Source: Pseudoneurospora amorphoporcata (taxonomy: Eukaryota; Ascomycota; Sordariomycetes; Sordariales; Sordariaceae). Taken from it: a stretch of 64,000 nucleotides of DNA. The DNA lies in contig MU859137.1 of NCBI GenBank assembly GCA_033297205.1, positions 82,659 through 146,658 on the forward strand, written 5' to 3'. The position numbers were made by a program, and so were the translations under genes. The notes under the pieces are model-generated. The model was not told where the DNA came from. It saw only the letters and a program-made list of their open reading frames with translations, and made no database searches. Below are positions 9,747 through 22,050 of the stretch, in pieces. Numbering within the stretch: the first letter of the stretch is position 1; each line of letters starts with the position of its first letter.

Positions 9747-12041
9747 TTTTGTGGTGTTATGTTGATTGATAGTCGCTGGCTTGATACGATGTGTGGTGGT
9801 GGTGGTGGTGGTGCGATTTGCAAGGTCTAGGTAGGTCTAGCCGGCGGAAGGATTGCGAGACGCGGCGGGTTGGTTGTTCTAGTTCGTGAAGGTACGCGCA
9901 ACGCCTTTTGAGTTTGTGTTCTTTTTTTGTTTTTTTTTTCTCTCTTCGATGCGGTAATGCGAAAAGTTGGTGATACCGTTGCGTGATGGTTATTGATCTT
10001 CGCAGTCACAAATGCTGGAAGAAGTGGTGATGTGATGAACTTGGAGGTGGAATCTTTGACGGAGATTGAAGTCGCGACGGACGGCTGGGTCGATTGCAGC
10101 GATCAGGTTCGACCAAATGCGACGCTGAGCTGAGCTGCAGCTGATGGAGCTGGACCCGTTGGGCGGCACGGTGGGCAAGGCTACAGGGCTGATGTTGGTG
10201 GTCTGTGCGCGTGGCTGCTTTGAGGCCATTCTTGAACTTTGAAGATTTGTGGAGATTGCCTTTTCAGGGGCAGTTCAGTTCCACATTGCAAGTTACAAGC
10301 TCTTGATCTCTTTGGAGTCACAAGATCAAAATCACATGCGTCGATGATGTGGCTTATTCCAATGTAATTTGGAATCACGGAATGCTAATGCATGTTCTCA
10401 GCCTCTATAGGCAGAGTCCGGGGAGCCAAGCTCTTGGGTGATGGATCTGGAGTTCGTTATTGTCATGTGTTTTCTACACGTGCTTAATGACATGGACGAT
10501 ATATCATTGGATGTCGTCAGTTCCCAAGTCCATGGTGGTGTTCCTTTTGGAGTCCAGAACATCGAACTCATCGGTTTTTAGCCAAAGATCGCGACATCTG
10601 CTCATCGGTAGTGTACGGTTATTACGCTATCGCGGGCGGGAGGAAGCCGCCAGGAACGAGTTAACGAATGCCGCCCCCCGGTTGGTGCTGTTGGCGCTTG
10701 CTCCCGTCTGTGTCAATTGTCAAAGTTGCGGTGACATGGCGGTTGAGCGTTAACATTTCTGATTGGCGGAAGGCCTGCCCTTTCCAAAGACATTGGATGG
10801 AACCCCGCGCATCCAATCGAGCCAGAAATGGGCCGATAAAAAACGATAAGGCACGAGGGCTCTGTAAAAGACCACTGAAGTGCAAAAGATTGATAATGCA
10901 TGACTCCCTGCTCTTGTCGAATCCAATCACGCTTCAGCACAGCCTGGGGCAGCCCAGCCAGCCCCTCCTCCACTTGCCAGCGATCACAAGTGTCCAACGT
11001 CCATCATCGCTTCCTTGGAGCAGGTCACGACGTTGTCGACCTCCAACTGAAACTTCCCCGTCTGCTGGGAGCGGTTCGGGTCGAGAAAGCAGCCATTCAC
11101 AAGCTAGAAACATTCAGACTGCGGCTGTGTACCTTGACGAGAGCGGAGGGAGAACCCGTGCACATTCACCCAGAGCTGTCAAATCTGCCGCTAATGTGTT
11201 GGTGTTACTACTGCATAGTACCCGACGCCCTGGAGGGTGACACGCCGCGACCACACTCGAACCAGAATCAGCAGGGCACTGCCTTGAACAAAGTTACAAG
11301 AATCTTTGGAAATTAGACAACCACGTTACGGCCTGGAACAGCCCAACGCTGCTGATTTGTCTATCTCTTGGCTTCAGCTCGCGGCCCAAAACACCAACCT
11401 TGACTGCAAGGCCATGTACAGTAGTACCTACACAGACCTCCATGGGTGTTTTACGGGTTGCGCCGTGGCTCGTGACGCATAGTGTACAGTTGCTCAGGCT
11501 CCAGGTCCCCAGGAACGGGGAAGGGGCCTGGAAGATCTGCCTGTCCCCGCGCATACGAACGCGGGACCTGCTAAGGTGGCCTCGACTAGTCTACTTGTAA
11601 GCAGTGGCTAGGTTATTAGAATAGAGGGGCATGAGCAGAAAGGCAATCTCTGCCTCGAGGGCTCGGTTGTCTTATTTACCTGGTCGACCTCGACTCGTTT
11701 AGCTTCTCTTTCGTCTCTTCTTGTCTTTCTTCCATCTTACACACACGACGCTTGTCCTCTAATAACCATCTTCATCTTATCTGCTGTGCCATAGCCTTGT
11801 GGTATAAGACATCCTTCATTGTCCAGTCCGACACTTAGAATAAACGGTACCTGTGACATCCAACCAACCAGCCTTGCTCCCCACCACTTTCTACTCGTTC
11901 TCGACAAACAAGACCGACGTACGCGGTGGAGGGATTTCAAGGGACCTCGGCTTTGACAACAACGGCTGCAACTACTACGCAACGGCATAGTACAACCACT
12001 TATTGTTCACGTCGCACTCAGTCCTCTCTTCCTTCTTAACC
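9747..12041. promoter_or_regulatory. Divergent intergenic region, 2.3 kb
   Basis: It separates the PRKRIP1-like gene (-) from the DET1-like phosphatase (+). The last 350 bases before 12042 are strongly CT-rich and look like the phosphatase leader. A CACGTG hexamer lies near 10476. I found no tRNA, no conserved protein segment and no repeat. Several open frames of 60-190 codons have poor composition and no partners. Confidence 0.5.
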
Positions 12042-12661
12042 ATGGGGAAGCCTAGACTCATCATCCTGATCAGACATGCCCAGTCTGAGGGCAACAGTAC
12101 GTCACCGACGCCTTCGAAGCCATCCTCTTTGTGTTGTCTCCCTCCTTGCGGCTAACACTAACATGGTGATTAACAGAGAACCGCGATATCCACCAAACAA
12201 TCCCCGACCACCGCGTCAAGCTCACAGAAGATGGATGGCAACAAGCATACGATGCCGGCCGCCGGCTACGCAAGCTGTTGCGCGCTGACGACACGATCCA
12301 GTTCTTCACCAGCCCCTACCGCCGCACACGCGAGACCACAGAAGGCATCTTGGCCACCTTGACCAGCGACGACCCGGAGCCCAGCCCCTTCAAGCGGAAT
12401 CACATCAAAGTCTACGAAGAGCCCCGCCTACGAGAGCAGGACTTTGGAAACTTTCAGCCATGTAGCGCGGAGATGGAACGCATGTGGCAGGAGCGGGCTG
12501 ACTATGGTCATTTCTTCTACCGTATCCCTAACGGGGAGAGCGCCGCAGATGCATACGACCGAGTCAGCGGCTTTAACGAGAGTCTCTGGCGCCAGTTCAA
12601 TGATGACGACTTCGCCAGCGTTTGCGTTCTAGGTACGTTGACTTCCTCGAGATCGGACTGC

Positions 12662-12692
<31 letters not shown>

Positions 12693-14025
12693 AAGAGTGG
12701 GCGGGAAGCTAACCATGTCTGTTTCAGTTACACACGGTCTTATGTCTCGAGTCTTCCTCATGAAGTGGTACCACTTTAGTGTGGAGTACTTTGAGGATCT
12801 TCGAAATGTTAATCACTGCGAGTTTCTCATAATGCGCAAGAACGACAACGGCAAATATCTATTGGAAAACAAGTTACGAACGTGGTCGGAGCTAAAGAAG
12901 GAGAAGGCTGCACAACAGGCTCTCTTGACCGGAGGAAACTTGAAGCTAGACTCGGCCCCTTCTGCCACTCCGCGGATGCCTTCCGACCCCAGTGCACCGC
13001 CTGTCGAGATTCGTCGCCGGTGGGGAGGTTGTCCGAACGGCTGCAACCACGACAAGAACTTCAAAATCCGCTCGACGCTTGCCGAGCTCGTCAAGACCGA
13101 CCACATGATCTCGAGCCACGTTACCTCCACCGATATCACTGTTACCGATAGTGCGAGTGGTAATTCGACAGATGTCGATACCCCAAGTGTCGCTAGCAGC
13201 AGCATCGCGCTTAGAGATGGGGCCGGGCATGCTACCGGCAAGGCTCAAGGAGTCGCCAACGCCTCTTTCAACGGTACCGCACTGCCTAATGGGCCGACAC
13301 TTGCGAGCCGAAGACCGACAGCCAAACGCATTCAGTCTACCAGCAGCGGGGTCACGCTGTCGCCAGAAGTGGCTTACACTGGTCCGGTCATCGACATAAC
13401 CAAGGCGCGCGAAGAGGTAATCTCCAGTCCCGACGGCACGCCATCCTTTATCTCGATCGAGGATCGCCTACGAAGCCATCTCAAGAACCCCAGTGTACCG
13501 CCCCGTCCCCACAGCCATGGTCACAGCCATGGTCACAGCCATGGTCACAGCCATGGTCACAGCCTTCATATCGGCCGTGATGGCGGAGGCACCTACAGTG
13601 GGCATAGCAGCAGCGAAACCGAGTTGTCAGAAGACGAGCGGCACAAGATCGTCAAGGCCAAAACACCGAGCGGCGGACTAACACCCCACGCTACCCGTCC
13701 CGCACCACATCGCCATCCTAGCCGGGACCAGAGCCAAATGGGCCGCGGTGCCAAAGCCAACCGTCTAGGCGATCATCCTCCCAGTAGCGATGGCGAGCAT
13801 GAAGCTGATGGAGAGCACGAGCCCGACTGCGAGGAAGACGAAGAGAACAGCTGCCAAGAGCAGGAAGAGGGCGCGAAGCTTACCGAGTCAGTAACGAGGA
13901 AGCGGAGCCTAGACGACCTAGCACAGGGCGCGAAGCTCACCGAGTCAATAAAGAAGACGCAGAGTCTAGAGAACCTGACAGATGCAGAGAAAGAAGATAG
14001 AAGCCTACGAGGGAGTGTGTATTAG
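12042..14025 (+). CDS. Phosphoglycerate-mutase-like histidine phosphatase (DET1-like) with His-rich tail
   Basis: Member of the histidine phosphatase superfamily, closest by eye to yeast DET1, a broad-range acid phosphatase. Three exons: 12042-12096, 12177-12632 and 12728-14025, giving 602 residues. The catalytic motif IRHAQSEGN (the phosphorylated His of the RHG motif, here RHA) ends at the first splice junction. It is followed by FFTSPYRRTRET, NGESAADAYDRV and the second active-site histidine in VTHGLMSRVF. The phosphatase domain ends at about residue 230. The remaining 370 residues are an unusual low-complexity extension: Ser/Thr-rich, with a tandem HSHG stretch near residues 430-448, then an acidic tail holding two copies of GAKLTES. 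Most DET1-type enzymes are much shorter. Intron 2 carries a run of 28 A. The true substrate is unknown. Confidence 0.88.
12662..12689 (+). repeat. A28 homopolymer in intron 2
   Basis: An uninterrupted run of 28 adenines lies inside the second intron of the DET1-like gene, downstream of its GTACGT donor. It is non-coding, likely length-variable between strains, and prone to sequencing error. Confidence 0.9.
13510..13557 (+). repeat. 12-bp coding minisatellite (HSHG)4
   Basis: Four perfect copies of CACAGCCATGGT, followed by a degenerate fifth, encode HSHG repeats within the DET1-like phosphatase tail. A unit length of 12 keeps the frame, so copy number can change without breaking the protein. 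Confidence 0.92.
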
Positions 14026-16066
14026 GAAGTATTTCTACCTCTTTGCATCATCTTCCTCTGTCTAGGGCTTTTCACTATCGCCTTCTATAAATGGGCCGGG
14101 CCCACTGATTGGGGATCTTGGTCATTTTTGGTCTCGCAGTTGCACAACATGTCCTATACAACATCAAGGACTGATGGGAGTTGGTCGGTTGTTTTTGAGG
14201 CGCTTTGGGGTGTTTGGATTCATGGTTAGCGAGTTCTTCCGGTCTGCATTTTAGTAAGTGCGGGCGCGATTACACAAAGGGGTCACGGGTGTTTAGGTAT
14301 GAAATGGATGGGCAGGATACACTGAGATTGTGACATGAAAATACCCCCATTGTCATTACGGAGTTCATATAAACCAGCGAGTTTATTTTTATACACATAC
14401 CGCTCAACTGATTGGCATAGTCTTTGGTCTGTATGCCTGTAAGAATGGAATATGCTTTATGCAACTATCACTTCACTATACCGCCGTTTGTAGATATAAT
14501 TTTGGTTTTACCTTAGGTGTGCTTAGATACTCTCAAACCGTATTCCATCTCCTGAGGTTTATTCATCCGCTTACTATAAGCACAACGGGACTTGTAGATT
14601 CTTCAACGTTGCATCCTCCTTTCGATTTGAAGCTTCACAAATAACTAACTACAGGATATAGTGAAGTGGGTAACGGAGTTCGCTAGCGGTAGATATAAAG
14701 AGCCGAAGCGGGTCCGTCAGCCCGTATAGATAGATGGGTGCTCGAGGCGAGCGAGTCTCTACCTATCGCATGAGACACGAAGACAGGGAGGGAGGCAGGG
14801 CATATGACCAACCCGACTGAGCCAGCCTTACTGTCACGATGGTGGCCATTGTTACTTCTTCTCCTTCGGTTTCCTTCGGGAAACAATAAGGGGTTTAAGT
14901 GAACGACTGGTCGTCTACCGCGGCTCTTCGACCACGGTAGAAACCGGGCATTAGTGACCAGGGGTGGACTGCTCAGTCTCATTCTCAGGGGAGCCGAAAT
15001 CTAGAAGCCCAGGTAGGAGGGTAAGTGGAAGGACGGGTATAGAATGCTCACTCACGTGGTTGGAAAATAAAGTTGTTGAAGACGAGTGATCAATGCTTTC
15101 GGCTCTCACCAGAAGGTGGATGGTTGACAACGGTTGGTACGATCCGTGCATTCAAAACAGGAATGGAGGTAACTGAGCTAAATTATACGGATATGTAACT
15201 GCATTATAGCATTATCACAAGTAGTAGATAACCAGAGTGGTAGCTGGTAGGTATGTGGGAGATCGGTTAGGGATAGACTCTTCACATCACCACCACTATC
15301 CATCCCTCCCTTCTACCAAGCCTCTCCCCTTCCCCTTCCACCCATTCCATGAACAAAAACAGACAGATATCCACCACACCTTAGTTAGACACATGATCCC
15401 GTTCCCAATATCCTCCCCTCTCCCCTTTCCCCTGCAGTAGGGAAACCCAAATAAGCAGATAATGCAACATTATTTCCCATCTTAAAAGGACCGTTCTGTC
15501 CAATGAATCACCAAGCGCCTTGCGCCTCATTAACATCGCCCGATGCGACGCAGCTTGGAATTCATTCGTGGCCCTTTCGTTCACTTTTCTTCTTCCGTCA
15601 CTTTCCTTCCTTTGGTTCTCTTCATCTCTCCTTGGGCTCTTTTCAACTCTTGCCCCAACCGAAACTATTCGATTCTAAAGATATGTGCAATGAATGTATG
15701 AATGTACCGTGTACTGATAAAAGCAGACGCTTTTCTGCGTGATTACGCGTTGTCGTATCTGGAATCGGAACCGCCCATCATACCGTCGAAACCAGCTGGC
15801 TGATGTAAGAAGGTGGCGCAATGATCAGAAACGACGAACTGCAATCCAACTCCCCTCTCTCACTGACGCGGCTAGCTTCCAATAAGCGAAGGCGGAAAAG
15901 AGTAGCCAAAAACACCAACGAAAGTTTCTGCCGAGCGAAAAGAAAACGATAGCGCGGCTCGAACAGTCAAAATGGGTATCCTGTGTGCGGAGAAAACGAC
16001 GTGTGGACCATATATAGCGGTCGAAAAAGAGATAACCAACAACCGTCAACAACTAGCTTTCCTCCT
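14026..16066. other. Convergent intergenic region, 2.0 kb
   Basis: It lies between the stops of the DET1-like gene (+) and the Mid2-like gene (-). It holds two 3' UTRs and about 1.5 kb without any recognisable gene, repeat or RNA. Open frames are under 100 codons. Confidence 0.55.
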
Positions 16067-17419
16067 TTAAAAGTTCTGCGAGATGCCTGCCGTCTGCTGG
16101 GGGTAGTGAGCGGAATTCTCGATGCGAGTGTTCCTCCTCGCCACGACATCTCGAATGACCGGAGGTCCAGCAGGAGGGGCAAAATTATTCGGGGCGACTG
16201 GTCCGTTATAGGCACCCTCAGCGCCGTTGTATGGGTTGGCGACACCGTACTGCGGCTGCTCGTAGTAACTCGGTGTTCCTCCATAGGCCACTCCGATAGG
16301 GGCTTCGCCGGACTCGTCAGAGCGGGCAGCTGTGCTATAATGCGACGATGCGTTTGAGGGTCCTCGGTGAACATTGGCGTCTCTGTTGTCGCCGGCTGAG
16401 GGTCCCATTGCTCCCAGAATCTCGCCTTCGGGCGAAGGTGGTTCAATCAACGGCTCGCCAGATCGTGCGTCGGATACGGTTCCTCGGGTTGGTGATGTGG
16501 CGTCGGAATAAGCCACGCCGGGCATGCCACCAGAGATGGTCGTCGAAGCCTTTCTTCCAGCCGAACTGGCGAGAGTCGTAGAGCCCCAGCCCCTGTACCC
16601 GGACGTTCCATCCTCCCTCATCTCGTACGCTCCACCAGCACCATCACCGGCAACGGCAGGTATCGTAGGGTCGCTGTTGGGATTGTAGCCATAGTCCTCC
16701 ACCTCCCTTCGCCTCTGTTCCTCGGCATCCCTCCTTTGCTTCCGCTTTCTCCAGAGGAAGATACCCGCCAATACCAATAGGGCAACGGCGACAATGGGCA
16801 CCACTACCGCAATGGCAGTTTTCCCACCTTTGCCCAATCCGCCACCACCAGAGGAAGCGCCCTTTGTAGGATCAATGGCATCGGCCGATGTGGTAGTCGA
16901 CGGACCGGAGGTGGTAGGGTCCGCGGAGGGCAGTACTGTCTCGGTAGTAATAATTTGCGTAACCTTGGTTCGTGTTTCCCCTTCAGTCGTGATAATCTGG
17001 ACGCTGGTAAATGTTTTTGTTTCCGGCTTCGGCGTACTGGTAGGCTGTGTCGATATTGTTGACGGAGGGGCAGGTGAGGTCGAACTTATTGTTGGTTGCG
17101 GTTGCGTCGTCGAGCTAACGGGTGTCGATGGTTGTGGTGATGGTGAAGACGAGGAAGAGGAAGTCTTAGCAGGCAAAGCCGAGGAAGTCGTAGGAAGAGG
17201 CGGCAATGATGGCACTGAAGTGCTGCTGATGATAGTGGTCGGCAGGGCCGGGGCCCCCGTGGTAGGGTGTTCGTTGGCCGTTGCTGTATTCGGGTCAGCA
17301 GAAGCTCCAGGGGCTGTTGTTCCCTCCGGGCTTGAGATGCCCGTACTTGTGTTGTTGCTCGACATGTTGAAAACCTGACGTTCCAACCGTGGGAAGTCCC
17401 TTCTGATCCGGGGTGTCAT
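16067..17419 (-). CDS. Ser/Thr-rich single-pass membrane protein, Mid2/WSC-like
   Basis: The frame encodes 450 residues if the ATG at 17419 is used. Layout: a Ser/Thr/Pro-rich presumably O-glycosylated region (about 20-180), a Gly/Lys linker, one membrane helix at about 201-223 (TAIAVVVPIVAVALLVLAGI) followed by the stop-transfer WRKRKQRR, and a disordered cytoplasmic tail with Tyr/Pro/Asn-rich segments. This is the architecture of cell-wall stress sensors such as Mid2 and WSC proteins, but there is no WSC cysteine domain. No signal peptide is visible from this start. A branch site (17424-17420) and a CAG acceptor (17405-17403) flank the ATG, so the true first exon may lie upstream of a donor at 17628, or translation may begin at the ATG at 17365. 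The product class is fairly sure; the N-terminus is not. Confidence 0.7.
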   Translation of the reverse strand: MTPRIRRDFPRLERQVFNMSSNNTSTGISSPEGTTAPGASADPNTATANEHPTTGAPALPTTIISSTSVPSLPPLPTTSSALPAKTSSSSSSPSPQPSTPVSSTTQPQPTISSTSPAPPSTISTQPTSTPKPETKTFTSVQIITTEGETRTKVTQIITTETVLPSADPTTSGPSTTTSADAIDPTKGASSGGGGLGKGGKTAIAVVVPIVAVALLVLAGIFLWRKRKQRRDAEEQRRREVEDYGYNPNSDPTIPAVAGDGAGGAYEMREDGTSGYRGWGSTTLASSAGRKASTTISGGMPGVAYSDATSPTRGTVSDARSGEPLIEPPSPEGEILGAMGPSAGDNRDANVHRGPSNASSHYSTAARSDESGEAPIGVAYGGTPSYYEQPQYGVANPYNGAEGAYNGPVAPNNFAPPAGPPVIRDVVARRNTRIENSAHYPQQTAGISQNF

Positions 17420-20400
17420 GTTAGCGATAGAGACACCAGAAAATGCTCATTGGCCAGTATGAGAAGGTGCATTTGACGAAATGTCAAAAGGAAAAGAGAA
17501 ACGGAGAAGCCATCAAGGCTCCGAAGGCTCCGGGATAAAGCCAAGCGCAAACAGTTGAGCATTGTTGACGTGAGAAATATGGATTGACCAGACAGTAGAA
17601 ACAGCCCACTAGTGCCCAGTAAACGTACCTTTTGATGGGCTGAACACTAGTCCAGCGTGCAGTTAAAAAAATAAAAATAAAAAAAAACAATCGGTCGCGG
17701 TTTGCGAGAGGGTCTCTCGAGACTTTGATGGGGAGTTGTTTGAGGAGTTGAGGCGCGAGATGGAATGAAGACCGTTCTCTGGCTGGATATAGCGCGATGC
17801 GGATACCTAAGACTAGCGGCTGCTCGGCTGGCGGACAGTACTGGGCGTTGAGTCGCAGACGCAGGGGCAAACGCAGAGGACCCCGGGCGATCAGCTATTG
17901 GGCGGCAAAGGACAGGCTGAGAGAGCTGAAAAGCAAAGACAGTTTTAGGGAGCGCAGGGCGGATTGCGCGGTAGTGATTTGGGATCCAGGCTGTCGTGTA
18001 TCGGACGGACAGAGGTTGTGGGTGGTGTTGAGGATGTTGTTGGAGAGAAAAAGTCGGCGACAGCGGTAAAACGGGTGGCCAAGAGTCTCTGGGCGAAAGA
18101 GCGGGTGCTTGATGTAGGGTGAAGACCAGCGATGGACAGGGGGGGGCGGGCTTTGGCGAGATTTTGGACCGTTGCCTTTTGAGTCTTGGGCTGCAAGTTG
18201 GTGTTCCAATGGTGCGTGTGTCTTGGTGGGTGATGGTGGGCGACGTTGGAGCCAAGCCAAACACGATGGGTCCGTTCGTTGCCTGTGTGTGAGCCCGGTC
18301 CCGTGGTGCTTCCGGGAGTAGCACGAGTTACCTCGGAGGGCCTGGTCTATCACTGCGAAATCCAAAAGAGGCGGTACCACGGTCAAAGTCACCCGGGTAA
18401 ACGTTCTGGATTCGGATGGTGCGAAGCCAGTGATGTGCTATCGTTTTGAGGAGAACCTAGCAATAAAGTGGAATGCCTCTTTTCCAGTTTGGTTGTTCTC
18501 CGGTTATTACTGTTTGATATCCTCCGTCTACCTCTATGTAGTGCAGGAGGCGTGTTTCCAGATGCCACTTAGATGGCAGTCAAGGAAGGGATGAGAGTGC
18601 AAGACGGGAGTTGAGATGACCAGCCGATTGTCTGTGCCAGTAATGCTGGACAAGGTGAACTGACACGTCTGGGAGTTGATGGTTGAAAGTCGGGAATCCC
18701 AATTGCGTGTCTGGGTGAAGTTGGGATGAACGGTTCCGAAGAGTCTCTGAACGGACTGTGCGCTTCTTTGGTGGGGCGGGCGAGTACCTACACATCAGTA
18801 CTGGTAAGTTCGTTAGCTTGGGACTTCACAACGTACTCTCTGCAATTCAACCAACATTCCACCAATTTTCGTGCAAGAAGTTGATATCAACCCGATGCGT
18901 TTCCTCCATCTCATAAACTCTCTTCAATTTTTCCGTTTTGAATGTGGTTATTCCGTTATTTTCTTGTCAAGTTTTGCACGCCCCTATCACAAGGACCGCG
19001 CTAACAATTTAAGTACTGATGTGTAGCTATCACTTGAGTGTCGATCGGTGGGTGCCACAAAACAACCTCAAATGACAAGAAAGCCAGACCGCTCGCTTGT
19101 GAGGTGCAGTGCTAAAGTGCGTGCGTCTTGTTGCCTGTGTGACTGCGATTGCACCTCACGGCAGTGTCCCAAGTCGATGGAAATTGCTTGTGCTCCGGAA
19201 ATCTGGAAATTGTACCCAAGATGATCCAAAACAAAGTTTCAAAAAGAGCCAGAGCACGGGTCAATGACGTGGACTGGAATCTGATTTCGTATTCTGAAGA
19301 GAAGCGAAAGGGTCTGAAGGGGGGAAACAGCCCGGAAGACAGGTCGCCGTGCGGGAACAGGGGACTGACTCATGTGCCTGATGTACCTCTAGCCACCAAT
19401 GCACCCCGAAAAGGTACCCGACCCCGTAAAGAGCACGAGAGATGGAACCGCGGCTCCACAAGGCGTGGATGCTTCTGTGGATGCCATCAACGGACGAATC
19501 GAGCAACTGCGAAGGAGCGAGGTGGACCTGCTGCATTCAGCGCTGTTGGCAATCGCGATGGCCTGTGACCGTACACTACCTTCCATTTAGCCCGCTGGAA
19601 AATGCCAATTTGTTTTACTGCATTCAGCTGTCACTGCGAGAAGAGAAAAGAAAAAGAAAATGACATGCAGTTCCGGCAACAACGGCACACCTGTACGAGC
19701 ATTCCAGACAATTGTGGACTTGGCACAAGTCACAACCTCGTGTAAGACGAAAGCAGGCGTTACCTCCCGTCGAAAACATTGGACGAATGACCGATCCCAT
19801 CTGTCGAAAACAGCTGCAGGTCAGAGAGATCTTATTGAGATTGCGAAAATACCAGCCGGACCCTTAGTCTAGAACTAGGACGCAAACGACAACAGGGACT
19901 CCCTCTGGAAGGATTTGTTTATCCAAATATCCCGGCACATATCACCATCACAACCACCACGCAAAGACTACGGGGCTGAGGTAAGCCTCCAGAGGGTTTT
20001 TCCAAACTACCAAATGCGCGCAGGCTACCAGATACAACCCAGTTTGACCAGTTCACCGTCAGCAATGCATTCCCCTCTTCTTCTCATCGACGAAAAACAG
20101 CCGAACGGACAACATACGAGAAAGTCTTCAATCCTACATACCCCGCCAAACAACACGAGGAAAAGAGAGGACTCTCAAAGTCTCAGTCTCCAACAACTCC
20201 AAATCGCACCGGCAGACTCACAAAGCCACAACTGACACGACCTGACATGACAAACAAACACCATCACCACCAACACAAGGTTCACAGGTCTATAGCACGA
20301 CTTATTATACCTTTCAAAATCCAGGCTCACGCCTACGTTAACGTCATTTCCTTCCTTTCCAGTTTTCCACTTCCTGTCTGTCACAAGATTTCATTTTGCC

Positions 20401-20779
20401 CAGAGATCCTAGCATCGATCGCAATTCCCCATTCCGTCCGTTCTGACCGCTTTCTGTTTGACGCACTTTCCGCTCTTCACCTTCTCCTTTCCGCACTCAC
20501 TTCACCTTTTTACACCGTCCTCAAATCCTTCACCATAAGTCATAGTTAGCGCTATAAGGCGTAGCAGTCAGGACTAAACGGCGGCCTCCGAATGAACAAC
20601 GCCAACGATGCCATGGTCTTCTAGATCGTCCGCATTCGTCCGCCTGACCAGGAAAAATTTGGCATGTAGGGCGGCGACGAGGGGGGAAGAGGGAAATTAA
20701 ACATCTCCATTGATCCCCAAACCGGGGTTGTTGGTGTTCGGGTTTTTCCCTATTCAATTTTGATTCCAAGCCGCCAGCC

Positions 20780-21010
20780 TCAGAAATCGGGCAGGATTCC
20801 CCGGTCTTGGCACAGTCCCGAGCTAGCGGATGGCCGGGAGGGGAGATTTTGAGCTGGTGAAGCTTGGCGGGCCGGTGACAGCTGTGAAGTAGGTCTTGAT
20901 TGATTTCTTGACTGTCGCTCGCTAAAATCGTCGCTGTCGGCGTCGACGTCGTGGTAGCGGTTGGTGATGGCCTCAAATTGCTGCATGCCCAGTGGGGAGA
21001 TCGACGACAT
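20780..21010 (-). CDS. Possible small protein, 76 residues
   Basis: An open frame starting MSSISPLGMQQFEAITNRY with natural-looking composition: an acidic DVDADSDDFSERQ segment, then Ser/Pro/Gln-rich sequence. I do not recognise a family. There is no obvious intron, membrane segment or signal peptide. It stands alone in a long gene-poor stretch, so it could be a chance frame. Confidence 0.25.
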   Translation of the reverse strand: MSSISPLGMQQFEAITNRYHDVDADSDDFSERQSRNQSRPTSQLSPARQASPAQNLPSRPSASSGLCQDRGILPDF

Positions 21011-21849
21011 GCTATAACGCGTATGCAGAACATGTGCTACTATCAAAAAGAAGAGGCGGTGTCTCTGGCTTCACTTGCACTTGAACAACACAGCAGACAC
21101 AAGAACACGGAAACTGAAGTTTCCCGTACGATCTGTATCATCCATTCAGCAGTTCTCATTGAACAGATTCTCATCTGCTTCAGCTAACCACCACCTGATA
21201 CCCGTGAACTTGGACGAAATGCACATGAGTGGCGAATATACACACCTCTGAAGATAAAAATATCCCACCTCCCAACACGGAACGTCAAAATGTCACGTCA
21301 TGAGGCTCAACCGTCGACCATTAACCGAAGTGGAAGCGATCAGAACGATCAGAAGTTCAAAGCGAGAAGATCAACGACCGTAGCAAGTCGTAGCATCGTA
21401 TCAAGCACAGTTCGTAGCAGTTCCCATCCAAATTGCATCCACGCATAGAAAAGGTCGTCGTCCATTCGGCTCTCGGAACGCCCAGTGGCGTACTGTACTG
21501 TGGTGGAATGTTACTATTTGCACTACACAGCCTCATAAGCTGACTTCTCTTGGATGCCGTGATAGGTTGTCATGTTGAGAAAACCACGAGGAGCGGGTGA
21601 TCGCTGATGGCGGGGATTCTGGAAGTTGTGTGATTGATGCGTTTATCCGTCTGGAGAGGCACTGGAGTGGTTTGTTCGTTGCCGAATTTTCTGTTGAGAT
21701 AACGTTACAAGCTTATCGTGACAGGTTGCATGTTACACTGCACCGGTTCGATTGCTGTAACAACTCGAAGGAGTTACGTGTGGTGAAGAAGATGGAAAAT
21801 GCTGATCATAATGATCGGTTGAGTAGACAGAGGTATAGAGACTATTCGA

Positions 21850-22050
21850 CAGAGAGAGCAAAATAGAGATAAATCAAGTTGGAAATAGAAGTAACGGTAA
21901 AGAGAAAATAATGAGAAAGCGAAGGGAACGTAAAGAAGTGAAAGAGAGAAGTGAGGATAGGGGTAAAGAGAGAAGTGAAGAGGGACGTAAAAGGGGAAGT
22001 GAAAAGAGAAGTAAAAAAAGAAGAGTTTCAAGAGAACATAATAAAGATTA
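21850..22050 (+). repeat. Purine-rich (GA) tract downstream of nuc-2
   Basis: About 200 bases are overwhelmingly A and G on the plus strand, with loosely repeated AGAGAGAAGTGA-like units. The tract ends some 150 bases beyond the nuc-2 stop, so it is pyrimidine-rich in the nuc-2 sense strand. Confidence 0.7.

Noticed and set aside
10668..11240. 190-codon plus-strand frame
   Set aside because: Unnatural composition, no domain, no splice partners, and overlapping frames of similar quality.
13510..13575. Possible CRISPR-like repeat
   Set aside because: Units are 12 bp, contiguous, without spacers, and encode HSHG in frame.
16794..17378. 194-codon Val/Gly-rich frame antisense to the Mid2-like gene
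   Set aside because: Its composition is the reverse complement of Ser/Thr codons; the opposite strand has a clear membrane protein layout.
17647..18324. 225-codon minus-strand frame upstream of the Mid2-like gene
   Set aside because: Pro/Ser/Arg-rich with a run of Phe/Tyr from a T-rich tract; more like a long leader than a protein. Kept only as a possible leader exon.
21700..21765. tRNA-like B-box (GGTTCGATTGC)
   Set aside because: No A-box at a suitable distance upstream and no cloverleaf could be drawn.
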